A DNA stretch of 64,000 nt from Clostridia bacterium. Its GTDB lineage: Bacteria > Bacillota > Clostridia > Oscillospirales > Acutalibacteraceae. Positions within the stretch are counted from its first letter, which is position 1, and each line of letters opens with the position of its first letter. Below the pieces are notes generated by a model. It ran no database searches. It saw only the letters and a list, made by a program, of their open reading frames with translations, and was not told where the DNA came from. The DNA is taken from contig JAFXAP010000008.1 in assembly GCA_017516965.1 (NCBI GenBank), positions 1-64,000 on the forward strand. Reading direction: 5' to 3'. A program made the position numbers and the translations under genes. Shown here one piece after another: positions 25,147 to 33,298 of this stretch.

Positions 25147-25434
25147 TTAGAATTTAGGGAGAATTTTTTCTACATCTGCGTGTGGTCTTGGGATTACGTG
25201 TACTGCTACAAGTTCACCAAGACGTGAAGCGTTAGCTGAACCAGCTTCTACAGCAGCTTTAACAGCGCCAACATCACCACGTACCATTACAGATACGAGA
25301 CCTGAACCGATTTTTTCGGTGCCGATGAGTGTTACTTCTGCAGCCTTTACCATTGCATCAGCAGCTTCAATAGCAGCTGTAAGACCGCGGGTTTCTACCA
25401 TACCAAGTGCTTCTTTCATTTTTGTATCCTCCAA
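25147..25434 (-). CDS. PduA/PduJ-like hexameric shell protein (BMC-H)
   Basis: A 95-residue BMC-H protein ([20 protein letters not shown] .. [15 protein letters not shown]) closely related to the 24079-24357 and 24410-24820 products, with the same IGSG pore motif. Three near-copies in one operon suggest high demand for facet hexamers or mixed hexamers. Confidence 0.92.
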   Translation of the reverse strand: MEDTKMKEALGMVETRGLTAAIEAADAMVKAAEVTLIGTEKIGSGLVSVMVRGDVGAVKAAVEAGSANASRLGELVAVHVIPRPHADVEKILPKF

Positions 25435-25457
25435 AATTGTTTTGATTTTTAGTTAAA

Positions 25458-25772
25458 TTAGTTTTTATCAAAAGCGTTTAGCTTTAACATAGGTTCTGTA
25501 TCTTCTTCGGTTCTGGTTATAATGTGACTTGCAACAACGCCTGTCACATTTTGAGCCGCCTGTTTTGCCGCTTCCATTGCAGCCTCTACTGCATCTACCG
25601 AACCGCGAAACTTAATTGCTACAATTAGTGGAACCTCTAATTCGTCGGCGTTACCAGGCTTGTTTTTATCAAAATTTTCAACCGTTACGTCAGCCGCTTT
25701 GCAACCTGCATCGCACGCAACGAACGCGGCAACAAGCCCATACACCTCTAAAATACCTGTAGCCTTACCCAT
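25458..25772 (-). CDS. BMC-H shell protein with an inserted loop
   Basis: A 104-residue BMC-H protein (GILEVYGLVAAFVACDAGCKAAD .. GVVASHIITRTEEDTEPML). A longer loop of about ten residues (ENFDKNKPGNADELE) lies between the first strand-helix unit and the VPLIVAIKFRG strand. Such variants accompany PduA-type hexamers in glycyl-radical compartments; the precise role is unknown. Confidence 0.88.
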   Translation of the reverse strand: MGKATGILEVYGLVAAFVACDAGCKAADVTVENFDKNKPGNADELEVPLIVAIKFRGSVDAVEAAMEAAKQAAQNVTGVVASHIITRTEEDTEPMLKLNAFDKN

Positions 25773-25783
25773 AGATACTCTCC

Positions 25784-26983
25784 TTACTTGTTAACGATGG
25801 CAATCTTAAGGCCTTCCATTTTAAGATTGGTCTTAAATGCTTCGTCGATTTGTTCGAGAGGATATTTGTGGGTGATAAGTTTTTCCATAGGAAGACCGAT
25901 TCCCTTTGCTCTTTTCAGAAAATCAAATGTGGTTGCATAATCGCGAAGGGTATATACCCAAGAACCAACAGTTGTAATTTCTTTTGAGCAAATATCAAAG
26001 TGCGGATTGATTGTAGCGTCACCGCCGTTGATAAAGAAACCAAGTTCACAAAGTCCGCCGCCATTGCGAATAAACTTGTAAATATTGCTGTGCGCTACGG
26101 GTGAACCTGTGCATTGGAATGCAAAGTCAGCAAGATAACCGCCGAATGCATCTTTAACGCCATCTGCCAAAGCCTCAATGCCTTTGTGATTTTTAAAGTT
26201 AACCACAGCATTTGCGCCCATTTCTTTTGCAAAGTTAAGGCGTTTATCCTCGCCGTCAACAGCTACTATATTTTCAATACCCATTGTACGAAGAACTGCA
26301 ATACAAATAAGACCGATTGGTCCGCAACCCTGTACTACAACACGGCTGTTAAATCTTAAAATGCCTGTTGTTTTTGCGCGCTCTACTGCGTGAATAAGTA
26401 CTGCGCAGGGTTCGATAAGTATTCTTGAATCGAGATCCAAATCACTTACGTTAAATACGGTAGAACCACCGCGAACCAAAATGTAATCACTGAACCAACC
26501 ATTCAGATGAACATTATCATCGGGGAGAAGTCCATAAACATCAGCGCCGCCAACGTTTTGTTTGTTAAGGTCGTACATTGTGATATCAGGATTATCCTTA
26601 AATATCATACAGGTAACAACCTTGTCGCCAAGCTTTAGTGGTTTGCCGGCTGAGTCAACCTTTACATTTTTACCCATCTTAACTATTTCGCCTGTACCCT
26701 CATGACCGAGCGCTACAGGAATAAGACCAAATGGGTCACGTTTATATTCGTGAGCATCAGTGCCGCAAACGCCACAGCCTTCAACCCGAACCAAAATATC
26801 ATCATCACCAACTGTAGGCATTGGATATTCCTTGATTTCGAATTTTTCAAGTCCTGTGAGCATTGCAACGTGCGCTGTAGCAGGAACTGCGCCTGAAGCT
26901 GCAGGAGCAACAGCAGTGTTGCCGTTCATGCTATCAAGAACCTGACGCACTATTTGCTCTATATTGGAAGAATTTATATCCAT
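25784..26983 (-). CDS. Encapsulated zinc-dependent medium-chain alcohol dehydrogenase
   Basis: A 399-residue MDR-family dehydrogenase: EGCGVCGTDAHEY supplies the catalytic-zinc cysteine, GHEGTGEIVKMGKNV the zinc histidine, and VVQGCGPIGLICIAV the NAD-binding Rossmann motif. The N-terminal SSNIEQIVRQVLDSM plus an Ala/Pro-rich linker is an encapsulation peptide. The expected role is reduction of propanal to 1-propanol to regenerate NAD inside the shell, replacing the iron-type PduQ. The start overlaps the preceding stop by one base. Confidence 0.88.
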   Translation of the reverse strand: MDINSSNIEQIVRQVLDSMNGNTAVAPAASGAVPATAHVAMLTGLEKFEIKEYPMPTVGDDDILVRVEGCGVCGTDAHEYKRDPFGLIPVALGHEGTGEIVKMGKNVKVDSAGKPLKLGDKVVTCMIFKDNPDITMYDLNKQNVGGADVYGLLPDDNVHLNGWFSDYILVRGGSTVFNVSDLDLDSRILIEPCAVLIHAVERAKTTGILRFNSRVVVQGCGPIGLICIAVLRTMGIENIVAVDGEDKRLNFAKEMGANAVVNFKNHKGIEALADGVKDAFGGYLADFAFQCTGSPVAHSNIYKFIRNGGGLCELGFFINGGDATINPHFDICSKEITTVGSWVYTLRDYATTFDFLKRAKGIGLPMEKLITHKYPLEQIDEAFKTNLKMEGLKIAIVNK

Positions 26984-27462
26984 TATAAATACTGTCCTTT
27001 CTCAAAAATTTCTTTGCCGTAAGCCGCGAGTGCGCTATCCTGCTCCTCGCTGCCACCGCTTACACCAAGACCGCCTATTATTTCGCCCTGTGCATTTTTT
27101 AGCGGTTCACCGCCGCCGAAAATTACAATTTTACCACCGTTGGTAAATTGTATTCCGTAAAGCGAACCACCGGGAAGGGCAAGAGGTTTTAGTGCGCTTG
27201 TAGACATTTTAAGTGAAACCACTGTAAATGCCTTTTGCACCGCTATGTCGAAGCTAGCTATGTACGAATCATCCATACACTCTGCCAAAACAGGATGCCC
27301 TGCTTTATTTGACACAGCCACAACCGCTTTAACACCCATTTCTCTTGCCTTTGCTTTAACCTTTTCAGCAAGCGAAAGCGCAATGTCAAGCGTCATATCT
27401 TGCGGTGCTTTTATCTGTTTTACTATCTTTTCAACGATAGTCTGCAGAGCCTGTTCATTCAT
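26983..27462 (-). CDS. PduO C-terminal/GlcG-type (DUF336) protein
   Basis: A 159-residue heme-binding-like domain (DUF336/GlcG family): EMGVKAVVAVSNKAGHPVLA, IAVQKAFTVVSLKMST and GEIIGGLGVSGGSEEQD. The fold is the C-terminal part of PduO; the adenosyltransferase part is absent, consistent with a B12-independent pathway. The N-terminal helix ALQTIVEKIVKQIK looks like another encapsulation peptide. The function in the compartment is unclear. Confidence 0.85.
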   Translation of the reverse strand: MNEQALQTIVEKIVKQIKAPQDMTLDIALSLAEKVKAKAREMGVKAVVAVSNKAGHPVLAECMDDSYIASFDIAVQKAFTVVSLKMSTSALKPLALPGGSLYGIQFTNGGKIVIFGGGEPLKNAQGEIIGGLGVSGGSEEQDSALAAYGKEIFEKGQYL

Positions 27463-27464
27463 AA

Positions 27465-28259
27465 TTATTTACCAAGCTGTTCTAAAACACGCTTTGTAAT
27501 TTCAGCAACCATGTCGCCGTCACCCTTACCGCAGGTGCAGTTGCCACCGCAACCGTGACAGCTGGGTTTGCCCTCTTTAGCATTTGGGCAAAGGTCTGCA
27601 GGATGCTTACCCTTAAGACCAAACTGTCTGCGGATTTCATAGAGACGCTGTACCTGTGATTCAGAGAGCTCCTTAGGACCGCCAAGCTGTTTTGAGATAT
27701 AAAGAAGTTTTGCATAGAATTCTACTGATTCCATTTTGTGATATGCGTTAAGAAGTGAATCAGAGAATGTAAGTGCGCCGTGATTTTCAAGAAGCACTGC
27801 ATCAAATGACTGCAAATACTTTGAAACTGCATCAGGAATTTCTTCGGTAGAAGGTGTTCCGTATTCAGCAATCGGCACGCAACCAAGAGCGATTACAGCT
27901 TCAGGCATAATTGGCTGAGTAAGCGGAATGCCTGCGATAGCAAAACCTGTTGCATACATAGGATGAGCATGAACAACTGAATTTACATCAGGACGCTCTT
28001 TATATACACGCATGTGCATTTTGATTTCAGATGAAGGTTTGAAGCCTTTGTTAGCCTGAAGAACCTTACCGTTACGGTCAACCTTACAAATATATTCGGG
28101 TGTCATAAAGCCCTTACTAACACCTGTAGGTGTGCAAAGGAATTCGTTGTCGTTAAGTTTTACCGAAATGTTACCGTCATTAGCCGCAACCATTCCTCTG
28201 TCATAAATACGCTTACCGATGTCGCATATTTGTTTTTTGATTTCATACTCATTTACCAT
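27465..28259 (-). CDS. fucA: Class II aldolase (fuculose/rhamnulose-1-phosphate aldolase type) with C-terminal encapsulation peptide
   Basis: A 264-residue protein. Residues 1-~215 form a class II aldolase/adducin domain with zinc-site histidines in SVVHAHPMYATGF and LENHGALTFSD. It would split fuculose- or rhamnulose-1-phosphate into dihydroxyacetone phosphate and lactaldehyde, the precursor of 1,2-propanediol. A cysteine-rich linker (CHGCGGNCTCG) leads to the amphipathic C-terminal peptide MVAEITKRVLEQLGK, which targets it to the shell. It is the first gene after the internal promoter at 28304-28332. The exact sugar cannot be decided from sequence. Confidence 0.9.
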   Translation of the reverse strand: MVNEYEIKKQICDIGKRIYDRGMVAANDGNISVKLNDNEFLCTPTGVSKGFMTPEYICKVDRNGKVLQANKGFKPSSEIKMHMRVYKERPDVNSVVHAHPMYATGFAIAGIPLTQPIMPEAVIALGCVPIAEYGTPSTEEIPDAVSKYLQSFDAVLLENHGALTFSDSLLNAYHKMESVEFYAKLLYISKQLGGPKELSESQVQRLYEIRRQFGLKGKHPADLCPNAKEGKPSCHGCGGNCTCGKGDGDMVAEITKRVLEQLGK

Positions 28260-28303
28260 AATAATTTCTCCTTATTTTGAAAATTTGATTTTATTACATT
28301 ATA

Positions 28304-28332
28304 ATAATACCACACGAATGCAGTAAAGTCAA
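28304..28332 (-). promoter_or_regulatory. Internal promoter of the microcompartment operon
   Basis: On the minus strand TTGACT (28327-28332) and TATTAT (28304-28309) are separated by exactly 17 bp, about 45 bp upstream of the aldolase gene. A weak terminator-like element (ACC, A-run, GGTCTTTTTT) lies just before it. The aldolase, ADH and shell genes can therefore be transcribed separately from the dehydratase genes. Confidence 0.65.
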
Positions 28333-28364
28333 CATAAAAAAGACCATTTTTTTGGTTTTTTGCA

Positions 28365-28802
28365 TTATTTTTCTTGTTTTTTGTGGTTTTTAAGGTGTTC
28401 CAACACTTGATTTATGCCTTTTCCGGTTTTGGAATCGACTTTATACACCGTTTGGCACCCCGAAAGTCTTAACCAACTCTCTGCACGCGAGGGGTCTGCT
28501 TTATCGCATTTGGTAACAATACCTATTACCTCGCGATTCACCATACAGGTAATGTTGGGTGGAAATAACGAATACTGTTCATCAGCCGCTATAAGCAACG
28601 CCACGATGTCGGCTTCATACGCATAAAGACAAAGTGCTGCGCCAAGGTCGTGATTTTCAGCATATTCTCCCGGTGTGTCAATCAAAAAATCACCATAATC
28701 TATGTACTGTGTTTTTTGATAGTGTGTCTTTTCACCTTTTAGCGCTTGTGTAAGTGTGGTTTTACCAACACCGCTACGCCCCATAAGTATAAGTTTTTTC
28801 AT
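28365..28802 (-). CDS. pduV: EutP/PduV family small GTPase-like protein
   Basis: A 145-residue P-loop protein with Walker A MGRSGVGKTTL, a DTPGEYAEN switch-II-like motif and GIVTKCDKAD (the NKxD-like specificity motif with Thr for Asn). EutP/PduV proteins associate with microcompartments and are implicated in their positioning or in acetate/propionate kinase activity. It overlaps the upstream pduU-like gene by one base. Confidence 0.88.
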   Translation of the reverse strand: MKKLILMGRSGVGKTTLTQALKGEKTHYQKTQYIDYGDFLIDTPGEYAENHDLGAALCLYAYEADIVALLIAADEQYSLFPPNITCMVNREVIGIVTKCDKADPSRAESWLRLSGCQTVYKVDSKTGKGINQVLEHLKNHKKQEK

Positions 28803-29161
28803 TAGGTTTTTGTCACTTCACAAACTGAAAAACCAAGTTTATTCTCAACATAATCGGTTATAGCAAGCAGTGATGCTTCAACCTCAGACACAGTACCTGT
28901 TAGGATTACCGTACCGCTAAAGCGGTCAACAAACCCAAGCTCTGCGCCCGACGCCTTAATTGCGATATCACCCGCTATGATTGCCGTTTCGCTGGGCGAT
29001 ACTGTGATAATACCAATTGCGCCTTTATGGTTAGCGGCAGGGTCTAATCCCAATTTTTTATAAAGTATATCGTCGGGATTTGCAATTATATGCGCCAAGG
29101 TTATCTGTTTACCCGGGACAAGCTCTTGAATAATACGAGCTTTATCGTTATCAAACTGCAT
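28802..29161 (-). CDS. pduU: EutS/PduU-type circularly permuted BMC shell protein
   Basis: A 119-residue single BMC domain with the N-terminal beta-strand extension of EutS/PduU (RIIQELVPGKQITLAHII) and core GIITVSPSETAIIAGDIAIK. Such hexamers form a small beta-barrel over the pore. The ATG at 29159-29161 follows GGAGGTTGATT; an earlier TTG in frame overlaps that site. It directly follows the activase gene. Confidence 0.9.
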   Translation of the reverse strand: MQFDNDKARIIQELVPGKQITLAHIIANPDDILYKKLGLDPAANHKGAIGIITVSPSETAIIAGDIAIKASGAELGFVDRFSGTVILTGTVSEVEASLLAITDYVENKLGFSVCEVTKT

Positions 29162-29163
29162 AA

Positions 29164-29949
29164 TCAACCTCCTATTTGTGCTTTAAGGCCAAATTGCTCG
29201 GCGGTTTGTTTAAGCACTTCCATTAATTCATTGGTGGGGGATTTTATATCGCCCATTGTGTATTCGCGACCAAGACCCGTGTATTTATCGCGTCCCATAC
29301 TGTGATATGGCAGTAAATGTATCTCATCAACACGAGAAAGACTTGACGCAAATGCGGCAATCTCAGCAATTTCGGCAACCGTATCATTAAAGGTAGGTAT
29401 AACCGGTACCCGAATTATAAGTTTTTTTGCCTTTTCGGCAATCAGTTTTGCATTTTCAAGAATTCGCTCGTTTGACTGAGAAGTGAATTCCTTGTGCTTG
29501 TCTGGGTTTATGTGCTTAATATCCATAAGCACGGTATCAAGATAGGGTAAAAATCTTTCTATCACATCGCGGTTTGCAAAACCTGTTGTTTCAATGGCTG
29601 TGTTTATGCCGTTTTCCTTACAGGATTTAAGCAATGCTACCGCAAAATCGGGTTGCAACAGGCTTTCGCCACCCGAAAGGGTGATTCCTCCGCCCGAACG
29701 ATTATAGTAAGGTCTGTCTTGCAAAACCTCAGCAAGAACCTCACCCACCGTAACGTCACGTCCCATTGTTTTGGGTTTTCCGTTTTGCATCATAGTTTCA
29801 ATTTCATATGATTGCGACTCAGGATTGCAACACCAACGGCAACGAAGGGCACAGCCTTTTAAAAAGACTATTGTGCGAATACCAGGACCATCGTGGGTAG
29901 AAAACCGCTGTATATCGAAGATTCTTCCCCTTACAGCGAGGTTATCCAT
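29164..29949 (-). CDS. Glycyl-radical enzyme activase (radical SAM)
   Basis: A 261-residue PflA-type activase. The radical-SAM cluster motif C-x3-C-x2-C is in FLKGCALRCRWCCNPE (N-terminus), preceded by STHDGPGIRTIVF. It would generate the glycyl radical on the dehydratase encoded 3 bp upstream. No extra ferredoxin-type cluster domain is present, unlike many diol/glycerol dehydratase activases, so it is a short form. Confidence 0.92.
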   Translation of the reverse strand: MDNLAVRGRIFDIQRFSTHDGPGIRTIVFLKGCALRCRWCCNPESQSYEIETMMQNGKPKTMGRDVTVGEVLAEVLQDRPYYNRSGGGITLSGGESLLQPDFAVALLKSCKENGINTAIETTGFANRDVIERFLPYLDTVLMDIKHINPDKHKEFTSQSNERILENAKLIAEKAKKLIIRVPVIPTFNDTVAEIAEIAAFASSLSRVDEIHLLPYHSMGRDKYTGLGREYTMGDIKSPTNELMEVLKQTAEQFGLKAQIGG

Positions 29950-29952
29950 ATT

Positions 29953-32481
29953 TTAGAAACCTCCCTGCTCGGTACGACTGATAATATCATCCTGAAGCGA
30001 GCGTGAAAGGGTTGTAAATAGTGCGCTGTAACCCGCAACACGAACCACGAGTGATTTATATTTTTCGGGGTTCTTTTGCGCATCGCGAAGTGTTTCGCGA
30101 CTTACAACGTTAAACTGCATATGCATACCCTTTTGATCAAAGAAGCCGCGTACCAAAGCCACAAAACTTTCAAGTCCGCTGGGACCTGCCAATGCGCTTG
30201 GGTGGAACTTCATATTAAACAGCGTTCCGTTAGAAGCGATAAAGTGGTCAAGTTTTGCTACCGAGTTTGCCGATGCGGTAGGACCCTTTGTATCTCTACC
30301 TGCAGCAGGACCAACACCGTCAGCAATTGGCGTGTATGCCGCTCTGCCGTCCGGGGTAGCTCCCGTTTGAGCGCCCAAAGGCACGTTTGCCGACACAGGA
30401 TAAAGCCCCGCTTGGAACATACCGCCACGTGGGTTTTTATAATTTTCGAGCGGTTTTGTATATGTATAGGCGACGTCGCGCGCAAATGCATCAACATCGG
30501 GCAGGTCATTACCGTACTTAGGTAATTCCTGTATTTGTTCAAGTATGGCGCCATAACGTTTTTTATCTTCATCTGATGCAGGGTTTTTAGAAACTGCAAG
30601 GTAGATGGTTTTGATATCTTCCTCGGTAAGCGTCTTACCGTCAGCCACCAACTTTTCTGCAACCGTTTTGGTAAGCTTTTCAGCAGTGGCCGCATCCATA
30701 TCAAGACCGAAGTTATTGTCAAGCGCGGCTTTAAGCTCACAAAGTTTTAAAACCTTTTTATCGTAAACAAGTGTTTTAACAGCCAAAAGCGCATCGGTCA
30801 TATTTGCTATGCCAAATCCTTGAGGACCTGTAAAGTTATAAACTGCGCCGCCTTCTTGCAAGCTCTTGCCACGACCAATACAGTCTTCAATCATACAAGA
30901 TTGGAACGGAAGCGGACAACGACGCGCGTGCGCCATATCGATAGCGTTATCGGCATTTACAAGCAGTTTTATAAAGTAGTTCATCTGCGCTTTGTAAGCG
31001 TCATAGAATTTATCAAACGTGGTAAATTCGTGAAGCTCACCTGTGCGAAGACCTACCTGAACACCTTTGTCAACACCGTTTGAGAAAACAAGCTCAAGCG
31101 GACGGCACATATTAAAGAATGCCGCATCGTGCCAACCATCTGTTTTAGCAGGCGCCTGTGGCTCAACACAACCGATTATGTTATAATTTCTGGCATCTTC
31201 AAGCGTAACTCCACGGCTCATAAGAGACGGAATAATAACCTCATCGTTGTAATATGCCGGAAGACCTACACCGGTTCTTGTTACCTCGGCTGCGCGAAGC
31301 AAAAACTCGTGAGGGCTACCGTTCCAGACGCGAACCGAGAAGGAAGGCATCGGAAGCATTACGTGTAGCGTTGCATTTATACACATAAACGAAACATCGT
31401 TTGTAGCATCATTTCCGTATTTGTCCTGACCGCCTGCAATAAGGTTTTGGAAAAGACTATAGCCTGCAAAGCCTTCGGCTGAAGCCGCATCACGAACTTT
31501 GTTAAGGTCGTTAAGTTTTACCCAAATGCAGTCAACAAGTTCCTGAGCAAATTCACGTGTGATTTTTCCTGAATTTAAATCCTTTTCAAGATAAGGATTC
31601 ATATATTGATCAAATCTACCCGGCGAAATCGAATGACCGCTTGATTCAACCTGTAAAAGCATCTGCACAAACCAGAAGGATTGACAAGCCTCATAAAAGC
31701 TTTCGGCGCCGTATCGCGGTACTCTCGCGCAGTTTGCCGCAATTTTCAAAAGTTCTTCACGGCGAGTGGGGTTGCTCTCATTTGCCGCCATATCTTTTGC
31801 AAGTGTAGCATAGCGGTCGGCATAGTTTATAACGGCGTCACAGCTGATTATTACAGCCTGTAAAAAGGCGCTGCGAGAAGCATAATCGGCATCTGCCACG
31901 TCAAGAGCGTTTAGAGCATCATTTGCCTCGGCAATAATGCCTTTATAACCCTTTTCAAGTACCTTGCCGTAATCTACGGTAAAGTGACCTATACCATTAT
32001 AAAAATAGTTACCAACGGTAAATATATTATGTTCTATAGCGCTTAGTGCTTCAGGCGACATAAAGGCAGTTGCAAGTTCGCTGGTAGTTTTACCTTTCCA
32101 ATAAGGGTAAACCTCGCGCAACTTTTCCTTTGTTTCTTCCGAAATATAAAAAGGGTCTGCGCTTCGGGTTGCGACTGTATCGAACTCAGCCTCTAACCAT
32201 TCATAAGAATATTCGGGAAATACCTGACAGCCGCGGGGCGCTTTTGAATTGCTACCTACGATTAACTCTTCAGGACGTATTGTAATGGGCAAATGCTCAA
32301 GTATATGAGCAAAAGCCTTTGCCCTGCGCAAAACTATCGGTTGTCCTTCGGTTTGCTTATAGCTTTCGGTTATAAGCACGGCGCGGTCGGCTTCTATCTC
32401 AGGCATCTTTGCATAAAGGTGCTCAATAAGTCGATCTATTCGCGGTGATTTTTCAATATTTTTTGTATATGTGTATGGCAT
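29953..32481 (-). CDS. Glycyl-radical 1,2-propanediol dehydratase (B12-independent)
   Basis: An 842-residue glycyl-radical enzyme. The thiyl-radical cysteine is Cys438 in NIIGCVEPQAP, and the glycyl radical site is Gly817 in VVRVAGYSALF. Among glycyl-radical families, the GCVEPQ motif and the gene context (activase, PduL, PduP, aldolase) indicate a diol dehydratase converting 1,2-propanediol to propanal, rather than pyruvate formate-lyase or choline lyase. No N-terminal targeting extension is seen. The ATG at 32479-32481 is 8 nt after GAGG; an in-frame TTG two codons earlier is less well spaced. It is the first gene of the operon. Confidence 0.9.
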   Translation of the reverse strand: MPYTYTKNIEKSPRIDRLIEHLYAKMPEIEADRAVLITESYKQTEGQPIVLRRAKAFAHILEHLPITIRPEELIVGSNSKAPRGCQVFPEYSYEWLEAEFDTVATRSADPFYISEETKEKLREVYPYWKGKTTSELATAFMSPEALSAIEHNIFTVGNYFYNGIGHFTVDYGKVLEKGYKGIIAEANDALNALDVADADYASRSAFLQAVIISCDAVINYADRYATLAKDMAANESNPTRREELLKIAANCARVPRYGAESFYEACQSFWFVQMLLQVESSGHSISPGRFDQYMNPYLEKDLNSGKITREFAQELVDCIWVKLNDLNKVRDAASAEGFAGYSLFQNLIAGGQDKYGNDATNDVSFMCINATLHVMLPMPSFSVRVWNGSPHEFLLRAAEVTRTGVGLPAYYNDEVIIPSLMSRGVTLEDARNYNIIGCVEPQAPAKTDGWHDAAFFNMCRPLELVFSNGVDKGVQVGLRTGELHEFTTFDKFYDAYKAQMNYFIKLLVNADNAIDMAHARRCPLPFQSCMIEDCIGRGKSLQEGGAVYNFTGPQGFGIANMTDALLAVKTLVYDKKVLKLCELKAALDNNFGLDMDAATAEKLTKTVAEKLVADGKTLTEEDIKTIYLAVSKNPASDEDKKRYGAILEQIQELPKYGNDLPDVDAFARDVAYTYTKPLENYKNPRGGMFQAGLYPVSANVPLGAQTGATPDGRAAYTPIADGVGPAAGRDTKGPTASANSVAKLDHFIASNGTLFNMKFHPSALAGPSGLESFVALVRGFFDQKGMHMQFNVVSRETLRDAQKNPEKYKSLVVRVAGYSALFTTLSRSLQDDIISRTEQGGF

Positions 32482-32511
32482 AGACAATACCTCACTTTAA
32501 TAATTACCTAT

Positions 32512-32540
32512 ATTTTACATCAAAACCACACCATTGTCAA
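32512..32540 (-). promoter_or_regulatory. Main promoter of the propanediol microcompartment operon
   Basis: On the minus strand TTGACA (32535-32540) and TAAAAT (32512-32517) have a 17-bp spacer, about 30 bp upstream of the dehydratase start. Two near-copies of GGTTTTG flank the -35 box and may belong to a regulator site (DeoR is the candidate). Confidence 0.65.
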
Positions 32541-32637
32541 TAGCAAAACCACCAAAAACAAGAAAAACACAACAAAAACAAAGATTTTTTCACCTTTTTG
32601 CCTTTATTTTATCAAAAAATAATGTAATTTTTTTAAA

Positions 32638-32672
32638 ACAAAGAAAATAAAAGCCCTCTTTTAGAGGACTTT
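32638..32672 (-). terminator. Terminator of spoIIID
   Basis: On the minus strand AAAGTCCTC and GAGGGCTTT (arms 32664-32672 and 32650-32658) form a 9-bp stem with one wobble, followed by TATTTTC. It lies 65 bp beyond the spoIIID stop codon. Confidence 0.65.
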
Positions 32673-32736
32673 ACAGATATTTGTGAAGCAGCACCGATAT
32701 GCGCCAACTATATTTATTTATTATATATATTTAATA

Positions 32737-32985
32737 TTATTCACCTTTATATTTCCTACGTGTTGCAAGTCCACCGCGAATATGCCGTTCACGTTTGTTT
32801 TTTTGCAACACCGTATCAACCTGACGGTAAAGTTCACGATTTATATTAAAAAGCCGTTCGGTTACGTCTTTATGTACGGTGGACTTACTTATTTTAAAAA
32901 CCTTTGCCGTGGCGCGCACAGTGGCGCCGGTATCTATTATGTACTCCCCCAAAACAACCGCTCTATCATCTGAAAAATCTCTCAT
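32737..32985 (-). CDS. spoIIID: Stage III sporulation transcriptional regulator SpoIIID
   Basis: An 82-residue helix-turn-helix protein matching SpoIIID: VLGEYIIDTGATVRATAKVF, SKSTVHKDVTERL and a basic C-terminus (ATRRKYKGE). In Bacillus and Clostridium it controls mother-cell gene expression with sigma-E. AAGGTGGTAGTTGT precedes the ATG. Its presence indicates an endospore-forming lineage. Confidence 0.92.
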   Translation of the reverse strand: MRDFSDDRAVVLGEYIIDTGATVRATAKVFKISKSTVHKDVTERLFNINRELYRQVDTVLQKNKRERHIRGGLATRRKYKGE

Positions 32986-33029
32986 ACAACTACCACCTTA
33001 AATGGACTTAGTTAATTGTATGAGCGGTA

Positions 33030-33269
33030 ATGTTTTTTTATTCTCTTTATATTTTTGCTGTTGTTTTTAAAATAGTGTTCATAAAATTAAAAAAGTTTGA
33101 CACAGCGTTTATTTATACCACCGACACCTGGTGGCTGTTTAACCACGTGTTAGACGTTATATTTTCCTCTGCAGTTAAGGTTTTGCGTGAAGAAATACCC
33201 GATAATGCTGACACCGAGGAAAAGATTTTTTCTTTGCTTTTTGCCGCGCTTGAACCTCATCTTAAATAA
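33030..33269 (+). CDS. Possible small membrane-anchored protein
   Basis: A 79-residue frame with a hydrophobic N-terminus (residues 1-17), a WWLFNHVLDVIFSS segment and an acidic helical end (ADTEEKIFSLLFAALEPHLK). It ends just before a strong terminator, which supports a real transcript. The ribosome binding site is weak (GAGCGG); a GTG about 47 bases further in is an alternative start. The family is not recognised. A similar-looking small ORF lies at 50610-50810. Confidence 0.4.
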   Translation: MFFYSLYIFAVVFKIVFIKLKKFDTAFIYTTDTWWLFNHVLDVIFSSAVKVLREEIPDNADTEEKIFSLLFAALEPHLK

Positions 33270-33298
33270 AAAAAACCGCACAGCTGTGCGGCTTTTTT
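33270..33298. terminator. Bidirectional terminator
   Basis: The perfect palindrome CCGCACAGCTGTGCGG (33276-33291) is flanked by A-run and T-run. It separates the small plus-strand ORF from the pyridoxal kinase gene on the minus strand. Confidence 0.8.

Noticed and set aside
18895..32481. A B12-dependent (PduCDE) propanediol compartment
   Set aside because: The dehydratase is a glycyl-radical enzyme with an activase. There are no PduCDE, PduGH or adenosyltransferase genes, and the PduO-like protein lacks the transferase domain.
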